From: Hyphomicrobiales bacterium
GTDB lineage: Bacteria; Pseudomonadota; Alphaproteobacteria; Rhizobiales; Xanthobacteraceae
Direction of reading: 5' to 3'
Assembly (NCBI GenBank): GCA_017305555.1
Contig: JAFKKM010000026.1
Coordinates: forward strand, 1-64,000
DNA length: 64,000 bases
Shown here piece after piece: positions 43,151-52,912 of the stretch. Made by a program: the position numbers and the translations under genes. Position 1 is the stretch's first letter. The number at the start of each line of letters is the position of its first letter. The notes beneath the pieces were generated by a model, which saw only the letters and a program-made list of their open reading frames with translations, was not told where the DNA came from and ran no database searches.

Positions 43151-43924
43151 ATGAGCACTGTCGAAAAAGCCATTTCGCTGCTGAATTTCTTCACCGAGGA
43201 CGCCCCCGAATGGGGACTCTCCGAATTGGCGCGGCAGGCGCAGTTCGACAAGGCGACGACGCGTCGCCTGCTTGTGGCGCTTGCCAATTCCGGCCTGATC
43301 GAACAGCACACGGTGACGCGGCGCTATCAGCTCGGCGCAGGATTGCTTCGCCTCGCGCGCGTACGTGAATCCCACTTCCCGCTGTTACAGGTCGCCGTTC
43401 CGGTGTTGCGCGATGTCGCCGCCGCGACCGATGAGACCGTGCATTTGTCGGAGTTCGGCGGTCGCGGCCTCGTTACCCTTCATGTCGAAGAATCGACCAA
43501 GGCCAATCGCGTCAGCGTCGCCGTCGGCCAGACCTTGCCACTCCATGCCACCGCGTCCGGCATCGCCTTCCTGGCATTCTCGCCGCCGCAATTGGCAAAA
43601 TCGTACTTGCGGAAATCGTTGACCGCCTTCACGCGCCATACACTGGTGCAGCCAGCACGCCTCGACGACGCCATCAAGGCCGCCGCGGAGCACGGCTATT
43701 CGCGCGGCGAGCAAGGCTATGAAGACGGCGTCTTCAGCATCGCCGCGCCGATCCTCGGGCTCGACGGCTACGCACTCGGATCGATCGCGATCGCGATGCC
43801 GCAATCGCGAAGCACGAAAGCGACCACGGAGCGCCACATTCAAGCCGTGCGCGGTGCGGCGCAGGCAATTTCCACGCGGCTGTTCGGCGAACAACCAGCG
43901 CCGCGACAAGCCAGAGTGGCTTGA
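43151..43924 (+). CDS. IclR-family transcriptional regulator
   Basis: This 257-residue protein has an N-terminal winged helix (AISLLNFFTEDAPEWGLSELARQAQFDKATTRRLLVAL) and the C-terminal IclR effector domain (ETVHLSEFGGRGLVTLHVEES, LPLHATASGIAFLAF). It would bind DNA near its own promoter and respond to an organic acid or aromatic effector. It is divergent from the GSA-type aminotransferase/SDR/SDR operon, with a palindrome at 43057-43073, and is followed 53 bp on by an omega-aminotransferase gene in the same direction. It probably controls both aminotransferase units. It starts at ATG 43151. Confidence 0.92.
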   Translation: MSTVEKAISLLNFFTEDAPEWGLSELARQAQFDKATTRRLLVALANSGLIEQHTVTRRYQLGAGLLRLARVRESHFPLLQVAVPVLRDVAAATDETVHLSEFGGRGLVTLHVEESTKANRVSVAVGQTLPLHATASGIAFLAFSPPQLAKSYLRKSLTAFTRHTLVQPARLDDAIKAAAEHGYSRGEQGYEDGVFSIAAPILGLDGYALGSIAIAMPQSRSTKATTERHIQAVRGAAQAISTRLFGEQPAPRQARVA

Positions 43925-43977
43925 AACGCGACAGCAGCAGTCCCGACATTCCCGTTCGAACCAAGAAGGCCATCGTC

Positions 43978-45330
43978 ATGCAAGACAGCAACTTCCTGAT
44001 CGCCAATAACGCCAAGGCCATCTGGCATCCGATGGCGCATCCGGCGGAGATGCGTGCACACCCGCCAAAGATCATGATGAAGGGCTCCGGCGTTCACGTC
44101 TCGGATATCGAGGGCCGCACGCTTCTCGATGCGGTGGCGGGATTGTGGAATGTCAACCTCGGCTACAGTTGCGATCCCATCAAAAAGGCCATCGCCGAGC
44201 AACTCGACATGCTTCCCTATTACTCGGGCTTTCGCGGCACCTCGACCGGGCCTTCGATCCAGCTCGCGGACGAACTGACCGAGTGGTTCAAGCCCGAGGG
44301 AATAGTGCGCGCCTTCTTCACCTCCGGCGGCTCGGACTCGGTCGAAACGGCGCTGCGGCTGGCGCGGCAATACTGGAAGATCAGGGGCGAGAACGATCGC
44401 ACCAAGTTCATAGCGTTGAAGAAGGGCTATCACGGCACGCATTTCGGCGCGGCCTCCGTCAACGGCAACGCCAACTTCCGCCGCAACTACGAGCCGCTGC
44501 TGCCGGGCGTGTTTCACATTCCGGCGCCGTGGACCTATCGCAATCCGTTCAACGAAACCGATCCGGCGAAACTCGCGCAACTCTGCGCCGCCGCGCTGGA
44601 GGATGAGATCGCGTTTCAGGGCGGCGACACCATCGCGGCGTTCATCATGGAGCCGGTGCTCGGCGCCGGCGGCGTGATCGTGCCGCATGAAAGCTTCATG
44701 AAGCTGGTGCGCGAGATTTGCGACAAGCACGGCATCCTGATGATCTCCGACGAGGTCGTTACCGGCTTTGGGCGCACCGGCGCATGGTCGGGCGCGCGGC
44801 TGTGGGGCGTGAAGCCAGACATGATGACCATCGCGAAGGCGATCACGTCGGGTTACTTCCCGCTCGGCGCCACCTTGATCGGCGAGAAGATGGCCGAGGT
44901 TTTCGAATCCGATAAATCCGGCACCGCCTCGATCGGCCACGGCTACACCTATTCCGGACATCCGGTCGGCTGCGCGGCCGGCATCGCCGCGCTCGCCGAA
45001 ACGCGCCGCCTCAAGCTCAACGAAAATGCGGTCGCGCGTGGCGAGGAACTGATCGCCGCACTTCAGGCGCTTCAATCGAAGCATCAAATCGTCGGCGACG
45101 TGCGCGGCAAGGGATTGATGGTGGCACTCGAACTGGTCGAGGACAGAACGACGAAGAAGGCGCTCGACAAGGCGCGGCTCGCCGTCATCGCCGACACCGC
45201 CTACGAGGCCGGCGTGATGATCCGCGTCTCTGGCAACAACATCATCCTGTCGCCGCCGCTGATTCTCACCGCCGCCGACGTCGCCAAGATCGCGCAAGCG
45301 CTCGATGCCGGGCTTTCGGCGGCGGGGTGA
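43978..45330 (+). CDS. Class III omega-aminotransferase (beta-alanine/omega-amino acid:pyruvate type)
   Basis: This 450-residue PLP-dependent aminotransferase has Asp258 (ISDEVVTGFGRTG) and the Schiff-base Lys287 (TIAKAITSGY). HPMAHPAEM at the N-terminus and FFTSGGSDSVETALRLAR are typical of omega-amino acid:pyruvate transaminases. ATG 43978 follows AAGAAGGCC; the earlier TTG 43921 overlaps the IclR gene and is rejected. It lies 53 bp after the IclR regulator and before a palindromic repeat, so the two form a unit. It would remove a terminal amino group from an amine or omega-amino acid, using pyruvate as acceptor. The donor is unknown. Confidence 0.92.
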   Translation: MQDSNFLIANNAKAIWHPMAHPAEMRAHPPKIMMKGSGVHVSDIEGRTLLDAVAGLWNVNLGYSCDPIKKAIAEQLDMLPYYSGFRGTSTGPSIQLADELTEWFKPEGIVRAFFTSGGSDSVETALRLARQYWKIRGENDRTKFIALKKGYHGTHFGAASVNGNANFRRNYEPLLPGVFHIPAPWTYRNPFNETDPAKLAQLCAAALEDEIAFQGGDTIAAFIMEPVLGAGGVIVPHESFMKLVREICDKHGILMISDEVVTGFGRTGAWSGARLWGVKPDMMTIAKAITSGYFPLGATLIGEKMAEVFESDKSGTASIGHGYTYSGHPVGCAAGIAALAETRRLKLNENAVARGEELIAALQALQSKHQIVGDVRGKGLMVALELVEDRTTKKALDKARLAVIADTAYEAGVMIRVSGNNIILSPPLILTAADVAKIAQALDAGLSAAG

Positions 45331-45388
45331 ACGAGGCTGAATAAGTCCGGCCGAAACGACTTGGCCGTGAGCGTGCAATACGAAGATC

Positions 45389-45519
45389 GTCGTCCCCGCG
45401 CAAGCGGGGACCCATAACCCCTGGCGTTCGTATTCAAAGCGAGCATTTGCCAAAGACAATAAGCGCCGTCTGCATCACCAGCGACACGGCGTATGGGTCC
45501 CCGCCTGCGCGGGGACGAC
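45389..45519 (+). repeat. Dispersed palindromic repeat, family A, copy 3
   Basis: GTCGTCCCCGCGCAAGCGGG to CCGCCTGCGCGGGGACGAC with the core CATAACCCCTGGCG ... GACACGGCGTATGGG, in the same orientation as copy 1. It lies between convergent aminotransferase and acyl-CoA dehydrogenase genes. Confidence 0.85.
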
Positions 45520-45580
45520 GCCGGGATTGTGGCGGGTATGAACCAGCACAAGCCTGCTTTGGTAAATCTCCGTCTCGCCC

Positions 45581-46885
45581 TTACGAAAAATTCTTCGGCC
45601 GCGGCCACAGGCCGCCGTCGGACCACGCGGCGGATTCATCGGGCGACAACTGATCGCCGCTGCCGCCGGTCTGCTTCGGATCGGTGTTGAGCCAGCGGCG
45701 CAGTTCGAGCTTGCCGATCTGGTTGCGATGGACTTCATCGGGGCCGTCCGCCAGCCGCAGCAGGCGCGTCGTTGCCAGCGCGGCGGCGAGGAAGTGATCG
45801 TTGCTGGTGCCGCCGCCGCCGAACGCCTGGATCGCCCAATCGACGATGGTCTGCGCCATGTTGGGCGCGAGCACCTTGATCATCGCGATCTCCTGCCGCG
45901 CCGCCTTGTTGCCGACGGTGTCCATCATATGGGCCGCCTTGAGCGTCAGCAGCCGCGCCTGCTCGATCATGATACGGGCTTCGGCGATGCGTTCCAGCGT
46001 CACCGTCTGCTCAGCCACCGGCTTGCCGAATGCGACGCGATTCATGGTGCGGCGGCACATGCGTTCGAGCACGCGTTCGGACAAGCCGATCAGCCGCATA
46101 CAGTGATGGATGCGTCCCGGCCCGAGGCGGCCTTGCGCGATCTCAAAGCCCCTGCCCTCGCCAAGCAGCATGTTGCTGGCGGGCACCCGCACGTTGGTGA
46201 AGATCACTTCGGAGGCGCGATCCGGCACGCCGTAGAAGCCGAGCACCGGCAGCGAACGGATGACGCGCACGCCGGGCGTATCCTTCGGCACCAGGATCAT
46301 CGACTGGCGTTTGTGGCGATCCGGATTGTTCGGATCGGTCTGTCCCATGAAGATCACGATCTTGCAGCGCGGATCGGTGGCGCCGGTGGTGTACCACTTG
46401 CGGCCATTGATGACGTAGTCGTCGCCGTCGCGCACGATCAGGCTCGCGAGATTGGTGGCGTCGGACGACGCGACATCGGGTTCGGTCATCGCAAACGACG
46501 AGCGGATATCACCGGCAAGCAGCGGCTTGAGCCAACGGTCCTTCTGTGCCTCGGTGCCGTAGCGCAGGATCGTCTCCATGTTGCCGGTGTCGGGCGCGCT
46601 GCAATTGAAAACTTCCGGCGCAAGATGCGAACGTCCCATGATCTCGCACAGCGGCGCGTATTCGAGATTGCTCAGCACGCCTTCATGCGCCGGCAGGAAC
46701 AGATTCCACAGCCCCTCGTCCCGCGCCAGCGGCTTCAGTTCCTCGACCACGGGATGCACTGCCCAGGGTCCGAGCCGTTCGGCCTCCTGATAGAAGCGGC
46801 GTTCGTTCGGATAGATGTGGCGCGCCATGAATCGCTGGATGCGGCCGGCCAATTCCTGGCTGCGTTCGCTCTGAGTGATGTCCAC
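45581..46885 (-). CDS. Acyl-CoA dehydrogenase
   Basis: This 434-residue flavoprotein is of the acyl-CoA dehydrogenase family. [16 protein letters not shown] is the FAD/acyl binding region, [13 protein letters not shown] is the central beta-domain motif, and [16 protein letters not shown] lies near the C-terminus. It resembles the larger ACAD11-like enzymes, which often act on long or modified acyl chains. It starts at GTG 46885, with GGAGGATTTAC upstream. It is on the same strand as the acyl-CoA synthetase and MarR genes but separated from them by a family B repeat. It probably takes part in beta-oxidation of the acyl-CoA made by that synthetase. Confidence 0.9.
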   Translation of the reverse strand: MDITQSERSQELAGRIQRFMARHIYPNERRFYQEAERLGPWAVHPVVEELKPLARDEGLWNLFLPAHEGVLSNLEYAPLCEIMGRSHLAPEVFNCSAPDTGNMETILRYGTEAQKDRWLKPLLAGDIRSSFAMTEPDVASSDATNLASLIVRDGDDYVINGRKWYTTGATDPRCKIVIFMGQTDPNNPDRHKRQSMILVPKDTPGVRVIRSLPVLGFYGVPDRASEVIFTNVRVPASNMLLGEGRGFEIAQGRLGPGRIHHCMRLIGLSERVLERMCRRTMNRVAFGKPVAEQTVTLERIAEARIMIEQARLLTLKAAHMMDTVGNKAARQEIAMIKVLAPNMAQTIVDWAIQAFGGGGTSNDHFLAAALATTRLLRLADGPDEVHRNQIGKLELRRWLNTDPKQTGGSGDQLSPDESAAWSDGGLWPRPKNFS

Positions 46886-47047
46886 GTAAATCCTCCACTA
46901 CGGTCGGCGCAGATCGTATCCGAACTCATTGCGCGCAGCACATTTTTGGGCGCAGCAAGGTATCGATCTATCGCGCAGATCGCGCACCCCGTCACGCGGA
47001 AAATGCCGTTCGAACATTGTTCGAATCGGTTGGCCTGCTCGTTTGCT

Positions 47048-47132
47048 CGTCATTGCGAGGAGCGTTAGCGACGAAGCAATCCAGTTCTTGCTTCGTGGCT
47101 TTCTGGATTGCTTCGCTTCGCTCGCAATGACG
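47048..47132 (+). repeat. Dispersed palindromic repeat, family B, copy 3
   Basis: CGTCATTGCGAGGAGCGTTA to CTTCGCTCGCAATGACG with CCAGTTCTTGC at the tip. It lies 17 bp past the acyl-CoA synthetase stop and may act as a transcript end. Confidence 0.85.
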
Positions 47133-47149
47133 ATTCAGTCCGTCTCGCT

Positions 47150-48772
47150 CTAACCGATCTTCTGCCGTTTGATTTCGACGCCGGCCTTGACGCGATCCCA
47201 GGTATCTTCGGTGATGCCCTGCTGTCGCAGAATGTACTTCTCGACCTTCTGCGTCGGCGTGCGCGGCAGGTCCGCGAGCAGGCGAACATAGCGCGGCAGC
47301 ATGAAATGGGCCAATCGCGGTTGCAGAAAGTCGAGCAGTTCGAGCGGCTCGATCACCTCGCCCGGCACCGTGGCGACCACGGCCAGCACGTCGTCCTCCG
47401 CCAGTTCGTTCGGCACGGCGACGACGGCGCATTCCCGCACCTTCGGATGCGCGAGGATTTCGGCTTCGACCTCGAATGAGGAAATGTTTTCGCCGCGCCG
47501 GCGGATCGCATCCTTCATGCGGTCAACGAAGAAATAATTGCCGTCGACGTCGCGCCGGAATGCGTCGCCGGTGTGAAACCAGCCGTTGCGCCAGGCCTTC
47601 ACGGTGGCCTCGGCATCCTTGTAGTAGCCGGAATTGAGCGCCCACGGCGCTTCGCTGCGAATGATCAACTGCCCGATGGTGCCCACCGGCACTTCGCAAT
47701 CGTTATCGTCGACAATCCGCAACTCGTTGCCCGCCCTCTGCCGCCCGCAGGTGCCGATGGCTTGCGGATCGGGGTCGGAGACGATCGGCACGTTGATCTC
47801 CGTCATGTTGAACAAGGTCCAGACCTTGACGTCGAACCGATCCGCGAAGGTGCGCCAGTCGTCCGGCAGCGGGATCATCGTCACTTTTCGCAAGGTGTGA
47901 TCGCGATCGTCGGCGGCGGGCGGGCGCTTGGACAGGAAGTTCGACATCACGCCGAGCAGAATGGTGTAGGTCGCGTTCATCGCGCGCACCGCGGGCCAGA
48001 ACGCGTCCGTGGTGAAGTCGCCGCCGATGCCGATGGTGCCTCCGCGATTAAGCATCCCGATCACCGGCAGCGTGCCGCCGACATGGAAGAACGGCAGGAA
48101 GGTGAGATAGCAATCCGCCTCACCCAGCATCGGGAACGCCTCGAGGCCGCTCATGTGCCACATGTGCGCATACGACGACAGCACGCCCTTCGAGCGCCCC
48201 GTGGTGCCGGAGGTGTAGATGATCGACTGCACATCCCACGGCTCGATCGGCCGCTCCAGCGGCGGCAAGGTTGCAGGATCGGCGTCAAGATCGGCCAGCG
48301 CCACGCGGTGAAGGCCGTCGACAGCCGGAGCATCGGCGCCGGCAACGACCAGCGTCGCCAACGTGGCGCGGTCGATCGGAAGGAGGCGCTCGACCAGATC
48401 GGCGCCGACGATCATCACCCGCGCATCGCCGTTGGCAATGACATGCGCCAGCAGGTTGCCGCGATAGGCAGTATTGATCGGAACGTAGACCGCGCCGAGC
48501 CAGTTGATCGCGAACCAGACGCGAACGATATCGACGGTATTGGGCATCCAGACGTTGACGTGATCGCCCTGCTTGACGCCAAGCGCGGCAAGGCCGGCGG
48601 CCATCCGCATCACCTCGTCGCGAAACGCGCGATAACCGATGGCACGACCGTCCGGCAGGCGGATATAGGGGCGATCCGGATGTAAGTCGGCCTGCTTTTC
48701 CAGCACGTAGCGCATCACGCAATCCTCGCGTGCAGGAACGCGCGGATCGGGGTTATGCGTTGCATCCGTCAT
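47150..48772 (-). CDS. ATP-dependent acyl-CoA synthetase (CaiC/FadK-like)
   Basis: This 540-residue AMP-forming ligase has the P-loop IYTSGTTGRSKGVL, FNMTEINVP in place of the usual YGxTE, and the C-terminal lysine motif (PTQKVEKYIL). The overall pattern fits crotonobetaine/carnitine-CoA ligase-like and medium-chain acyl-CoA synthetases. It starts at ATG 48772 behind GGGAGGCACGGTC. A 22-bp site nearly identical to that at the marR promoter lies 32 bp upstream of the start. This suggests repression by the adjacent MarR protein, released when the acid or its CoA ester is present. The substrate is unknown. Confidence 0.9.
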   Translation of the reverse strand: MTDATHNPDPRVPAREDCVMRYVLEKQADLHPDRPYIRLPDGRAIGYRAFRDEVMRMAAGLAALGVKQGDHVNVWMPNTVDIVRVWFAINWLGAVYVPINTAYRGNLLAHVIANGDARVMIVGADLVERLLPIDRATLATLVVAGADAPAVDGLHRVALADLDADPATLPPLERPIEPWDVQSIIYTSGTTGRSKGVLSSYAHMWHMSGLEAFPMLGEADCYLTFLPFFHVGGTLPVIGMLNRGGTIGIGGDFTTDAFWPAVRAMNATYTILLGVMSNFLSKRPPAADDRDHTLRKVTMIPLPDDWRTFADRFDVKVWTLFNMTEINVPIVSDPDPQAIGTCGRQRAGNELRIVDDNDCEVPVGTIGQLIIRSEAPWALNSGYYKDAEATVKAWRNGWFHTGDAFRRDVDGNYFFVDRMKDAIRRRGENISSFEVEAEILAHPKVRECAVVAVPNELAEDDVLAVVATVPGEVIEPLELLDFLQPRLAHFMLPRYVRLLADLPRTPTQKVEKYILRQQGITEDTWDRVKAGVEIKRQKIG

Positions 48773-48803
48773 GACCGTGCCTCCCAGACTGTTTCCGAAA
48801 TTA

Positions 48804-48825
48804 TGTCAATCCATTTACCGATTGG
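48804..48825. promoter_or_regulatory. MarR-type operator, copy A (acyl-CoA synthetase promoter)
   Basis: 22 bp, plus strand: begins TGTCAATCCATTTACC and ends GATTGG. CAATC and GATTG form a 5-bp inverted repeat. It matches copy B (49367-49388) at 19 of 22 positions. On the minus strand it contains TTGACA, a good -35 element for the synthetase gene. Confidence 0.65.
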
Positions 48826-48838
48826 CAAGATGACGCGC

Positions 48839-49357
48839 TTACTTGGTGCGCGCCGCCTTGAGGCCACGGCTGATATTGGCGAGCACATCTATGCAGGCCG
48901 ATATCTGCGCCATCGAAACGTTCGCCGTGCCCTGCCGGAAGAATTCGATGGTCCGTAGGTGCAGGTCGCGCCATGCGGCGATACCGTCCGGCGTCAGGCG
49001 GACGATCCTGCTGCGGCGATCTGTCTTATCCTCGATGCGCTCGGCAAGTCCGGCGCGCTCGAGCCGCTTCAACACCGCATCCATGTTCTGACGGCTGACC
49101 GCCAGGTAATCGTAAAGCGCCGAGAACGACATGCCGTTGTCCGGGTCGCGATAGAGCGCGCCCAACGTCGCGCCCTGAACGGCAGAGATGCCAAGCTCGC
49201 GCAGCGCCGCCGTCTGATAGACGTTCTCGGTTTGAAACAAGCGAAAGAACAGCTTGTTGCTCAATTCCTCGCGCGGCGAGAGCGCAACGTCCTTTGCGAT
49301 CTCTTTCGCCGCCTGGCGACCCGTCGCGGTACGCCCGCGTTTTGCTTGTCGTTTCAT
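48839..49357 (-). CDS. MarR-family transcriptional regulator
   Basis: This 172-residue protein has the MarR winged-helix core: GISAVQGATLGALY, then the recognition helix region MSFSALYDYLAVSRQNMDAVLKRLERAGL and the wing KTDRRSRIVRLTPDG. It normally represses nearby genes until a small ligand, often a phenolic acid or CoA ester, binds. ATG 49357 follows GAGGGAGCC and is preferred over TTG 49369. It lies between the acyl-CoA synthetase gene and the divergent carboxylase-ligase operon. Near-identical 22-bp sites occur on both sides, so it probably controls both units and itself. Confidence 0.92.
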   Translation of the reverse strand: MKRQAKRGRTATGRQAAKEIAKDVALSPREELSNKLFFRLFQTENVYQTAALRELGISAVQGATLGALYRDPDNGMSFSALYDYLAVSRQNMDAVLKRLERAGLAERIEDKTDRRSRIVRLTPDGIAAWRDLHLRTIEFFRQGTANVSMAQISACIDVLANISRGLKAARTK

Positions 49358-49366
49358 CGGCTCCCT

Positions 49367-49388
49367 CAATTCGGTAAATGTATTGACA
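49367..49388. promoter_or_regulatory. MarR-type operator, copy B (marR/carboxylase promoter)
   Basis: 22 bp, read on the minus strand: TGTCAATACATTTACC then GAATTG. It overlaps the marR ribosome-site region and the -35 TTGACA of the divergent carboxylase promoter, so binding could block both. Confidence 0.65.
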
Positions 49389-49411
49389 CGAATTTCCGGC
49401 GTCCATAGTTT
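49383..49411 (+). promoter_or_regulatory. Candidate sigma-70 promoter of the carboxylase operon
   Basis: TTGACA at 49383-49388 and TAGTTT at 49406-49411 with a 17-bp spacer. The -35 overlaps operator copy B. The predicted leader to ATG 49526 is about 108 nt. Confidence 0.5.
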
Positions 49412-49525
49412 TGTGCGATCAAATTCCCGCGGGATGCCAGACCACGCCCGATGTCATGGGCTCCGCGGCGCGAGACCGTCGATGCAGGCGTCTGTTGTGC
49501 CTGCTGACCATCAAAAAGGCCAGCC

Positions 49526-52500
49526 ATGCCGTTCCAGAAGATTCTGATTGCCAATCGCGGGGAAATCGCGCTGCGGATCGCCCGCGCGGCCGCCGAACTC
49601 GGCATCGCCACCGTCGCGGTGGCACCAGTGGACGATCGCGCCTCTGCGCACTTCGTTACTGCCGACGAGGCTCACGAACTCCCTGGACAGGGCGCCGCGG
49701 CCTATTTGTCGATCGATGCAATGCTGGAGGTGGCGGAGCGCGCCGGCTGCGACGCGATACATCCCGGTTATGGCTTCCTGTCCGAGAGCGCCGCGTTCGC
49801 CCGCGCTGTGGCGGCGAAGGGCATCACCTTCATCGGCCCTGCGCCCGAAGCCCTCGACCTGTTCGGCGACAAGGCCAAGGCGCGTGCGCTGGCGCGCGCC
49901 TGCGGCGTTCCGGTACCGGACGGCAACGACGCCACCGCGACGCGCGAGCAGGCAGCCGCCTTCCTCGACCAACTCGGCTCCGGCGGCGCCGTCATGATCA
50001 AGGCGGTCGCCGGCGGCGGCGGGCGCGGCATGAGGATCGTCCGCGCGCCGGCGGAGCTGGATGCCGCATGGCAGCGCTGCCAGTCCGAAGCGAAGGCCGC
50101 GTTCGGCAATGACGCGCTTTATGTTGAGCGCTATCTGCCGAGCGTGCGCCACATCGAAGTGCAGGTGGTGGGCGACGGCGCGAACGTCATCCACCTCGGC
50201 GAGCGCGAATGCACCATCCAGCGCCGCCACCAGAAGCTGATCGAGATCGTACCAAGTCCGGGATTGTCCGCCGCGACGCGCAAGGCGATCTGCGATGCCG
50301 CCATCACCATGGCGGCGAAGGTCGGCTATCGCAGCCTGGGCACGTTCGAATTCCTGGTGCCGACCGATGGCGACGGCTTCGTTTTCATCGAGGCCAATCC
50401 GCGTTTGCAGGTCGAGCATACCGTGACGGAGGAAGTTTTCGGCGTCGATCTGGTGAAGACGCAGATCCGTATCGCCGGCGGGGCCAAGCTCGCTGAACTG
50501 GGTCTCGATGCCGCTCGCATCGCGCCGCGCGGTGCGGCGATGCAGTTGCGCATCAACATGGAAACATTGTCGGCGGATGGCAACGCCAAGCCGAGCGGCG
50601 GCACCCTGCGCGTGTTCGATCCTCCGTCCGGCCCCGGCGTGCGCGTCGATACGTTCGGTTATGCCGGCTACCGCACCAGCCCGCGTTACGATTCCCTGCT
50701 GGCCAAGATCATCGTCTCATCGCCGGAAAACTTCAGCGACGCACTCCAGCGCGGCCGCCGCGCGCTACGCGATTTCCGCATCGACGGCGTCGCCACCAAC
50801 ATTCCGGTACTGCGCGCCATTCTCGACCAGCCGGATTTCGTCGCGGACCGGATCTCGACGAATTTTATCGAAACACATCTTGATGCGATTCTAGCCGGTG
50901 CCGCACAATTCGATTCCAGCAACGATACCAGTAGCCGCCCCAACGAACGCGCGCGCGCATCAAGCGATCCGCTCGGCGTGTTCGACAGCGCCGCCGCCAT
51001 CGCCCTACCCGACCGCAACGCGTCATCGAGCGCCGCATCGGCGCCGCTACCGGAAGGCGCCATTCTCGTGGCCGCGCCGCTTCAGGGCACCATCGTCTCC
51101 TGCGATGTGGCGAGCGGCGATACCGTGCGCGCCGGCCAGCAGGTGCTGGTGATCGAATCCATGAAGATGGAGCATCTCGTCGTGGCGCCGGTGTCCGGCA
51201 CGATCGACGGCCTAATGGTTGCACCCGGCGATACCATCTTCGAGGGCGAACTGCTGCTGCACATCACGCCATCCGATGACGCGGAGGCGAGTGCGGCAAC
51301 AGAGACTGTCATCGATCTCGACCATATTCGCGGCGATCTCGCCGAAGCGCTGGCACGCCGTGCCGCGCTTTACGACGAGAACCGGCCTGATGCCGTCGCC
51401 CGTCGCCGCAAAACCAATCAGCGCACCACGCGCGAAAACGTCGCCGACCTGTGCGACCCCGACAGTTTCATCGAATATGGCGGGTTGGCGCTCGCGTCGC
51501 AGCGTCATCGCCGCAGCATCGACGAACTGCGCCGCATGAGCCCGGCCGACGGCATGGTGACCGGCATCGGCGCCGTCAACGGCGCGCAGTTCGACGACGA
51601 ACAGGCGCGCTGCGCGGTGATGGGTTACGACTACACGGTGTTCGCGGGCACGCAGGGCGTTACCAACCACAAGAAGAAAGACCGCCTGCTGACGCTGGCC
51701 GATAAGTGGGCGCTACCGGTGGTGGTGTTCGCCGAAGGCGGCGGCGGACGGCCCGGTGACGAATGGCCGACGCCGGCGGGACTCGACACCACGACGTTCC
51801 ATCGGTTCGGCGATCTGAACGGCAAGGTGCCGACCATCGGCGTCGTCTCGGGCCGCTGCTTCGCCGGCAATGCCGCGCTGCTCGGCACCTGCGACGTCAT
51901 CATCGCGGATAAGACTTCGAATATCGGCATGGGCGGCCCGGCGATGATCGAAGGCGGCGGTCTCGGCGTGTTCCGGCCCGAAGACATCGGCCCGGTATCG
52001 GTGCAAGCGACCAACGGCGTGATCGATATCCTTGTCGAGGACGAGGCCGAAGGCGTCGCCGCCGCGAAGCAGTACCTCTCCTACTTCCAGGGGCGGATCG
52101 ATCAATGGGCTTGCGCCGATCAACGCTTGCTGCGGCAGTCCGTGCCGGAAAACCGGTTGCGCGCCTACGACATCCGCAGCGTGATCAAGACGCTGGCCGA
52201 TGCCGGCTCGGTGCTCGAGCTGCGCCCGCGCTTCGGCGTCGGCATGATCACGGCGTTTATTCGCATCGAGGGCCGGCCGCTCGGCCTGATCGCCAACAAC
52301 TCGCACCATCTCGGCGGCGCGATCGATGCCGATGGCGCCGACAAGGCGACGCGCTTCATCCAGCTTTGCGATGCGTTCGATATTCCGGTGGTGTCGCTGT
52401 GCGACACGCCCGGCATGATGGTCGGCCCCGAAGTGGAGAAGACCGCGCAGGTGCGCCACGTCTCGCGCATGTTCGCCACCGGCGCGCGCTCCAGCATCCC

Positions 52501-52879
52501 GTTCTTCACCGTCGTGCTGCGCAAGGCTTACGGCCTTGGCGCGCTGGCGATGACGGCAGGCAGCAGCCAGGCGTCGTTCTTCATCGTGGCGTGGCCGAGC
52601 GCCGAGTTCGGCGCCATGGGCCTCGAAGGCGCGATCAAACTCGCCTACCGCAAGGAGATGGCGGCCATCGAAGATCCGGCGGCGCGCAAGGCCTGGTTCG
52701 ACGACATGGTCGCCAAGTCCTATGAAGAGAACAAGGCGCTGAGCAGCGCGACATTTCTGGAAGTCGACGACGTCATCGACCCGTGCGAAACTCGTCGCTG
52801 GATCATACGCGGCCTCAAATCGATCCCCCGACCGAAGCGAACATCCGATCGGAAGGTCACGCGGGTCGATTTGTGGTGA
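49526..52879 (+). CDS. Single-chain long-chain acyl-CoA carboxylase (biotin carboxylase, carrier and carboxyltransferase domains)
   Basis: This 1117-residue protein carries a whole biotin-dependent carboxylase. Residues 1 to about 450 are the biotin carboxylase (ILIANRGEIALRI, ATP-grasp glycine loop AVAGGGGRGMRI, EANPRLQVEHTVTE). Residues 525-590 are the biotin carrier, with the biotinyl Lys547 in ESMKMEH. About 600-1117 is the carboxyltransferase (FAGTQGVTNHKKKDR, DTPGMMVGPEVEK). This layout is that of the homohexameric long-chain acyl-CoA carboxylases characterised from Rhodopseudomonas and Mycobacterium. It starts at ATG 49526. The MarR site lies in its promoter, and an acyl-CoA ligase gene follows 33 bp on. 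The actual chain length used is not known here. Confidence 0.94.
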   Translation: MPFQKILIANRGEIALRIARAAAELGIATVAVAPVDDRASAHFVTADEAHELPGQGAAAYLSIDAMLEVAERAGCDAIHPGYGFLSESAAFARAVAAKGITFIGPAPEALDLFGDKAKARALARACGVPVPDGNDATATREQAAAFLDQLGSGGAVMIKAVAGGGGRGMRIVRAPAELDAAWQRCQSEAKAAFGNDALYVERYLPSVRHIEVQVVGDGANVIHLGERECTIQRRHQKLIEIVPSPGLSAATRKAICDAAITMAAKVGYRSLGTFEFLVPTDGDGFVFIEANPRLQVEHTVTEEVFGVDLVKTQIRIAGGAKLAELGLDAARIAPRGAAMQLRINMETLSADGNAKPSGGTLRVFDPPSGPGVRVDTFGYAGYRTSPRYDSLLAKIIVSSPENFSDALQRGRRALRDFRIDGVATNIPVLRAILDQPDFVADRISTNFIETHLDAILAGAAQFDSSNDTSSRPNERARASSDPLGVFDSAAAIALPDRNASSSAASAPLPEGAILVAAPLQGTIVSCDVASGDTVRAGQQVLVIESMKMEHLVVAPVSGTIDGLMVAPGDTIFEGELLLHITPSDDAEASAATETVIDLDHIRGDLAEALARRAALYDENRPDAVARRRKTNQRTTRENVADLCDPDSFIEYGGLALASQRHRRSIDELRRMSPADGMVTGIGAVNGAQFDDEQARCAVMGYDYTVFAGTQGVTNHKKKDRLLTLADKWALPVVVFAEGGGGRPGDEWPTPAGLDTTTFHRFGDLNGKVPTIGVVSGRCFAGNAALLGTCDVIIADKTSNIGMGGPAMIEGGGLGVFRPEDIGPVSVQATNGVIDILVEDEAEGVAAAKQYLSYFQGRIDQWACADQRLLRQSVPENRLRAYDIRSVIKTLADAGSVLELRPRFGVGMITAFIRIEGRPLGLIANNSHHLGGAIDADGADKATRFIQLCDAFDIPVVSLCDTPGMMVGPEVEKTAQVRHVSRMFATGARSSIPFFTVVLRKAYGLGALAMTAGSSQASFFIVAWPSAEFGAMGLEGAIKLAYRKEMAAIEDPAARKAWFDDMVAKSYEENKALSSATFLEVDDVIDPCETRRWIIRGLKSIPRPKRTSDRKVTRVDLW

Positions 52880-52912
52880 CGCGATAAGAATATAAAAGAA
52901 CAGGAGAACGCC

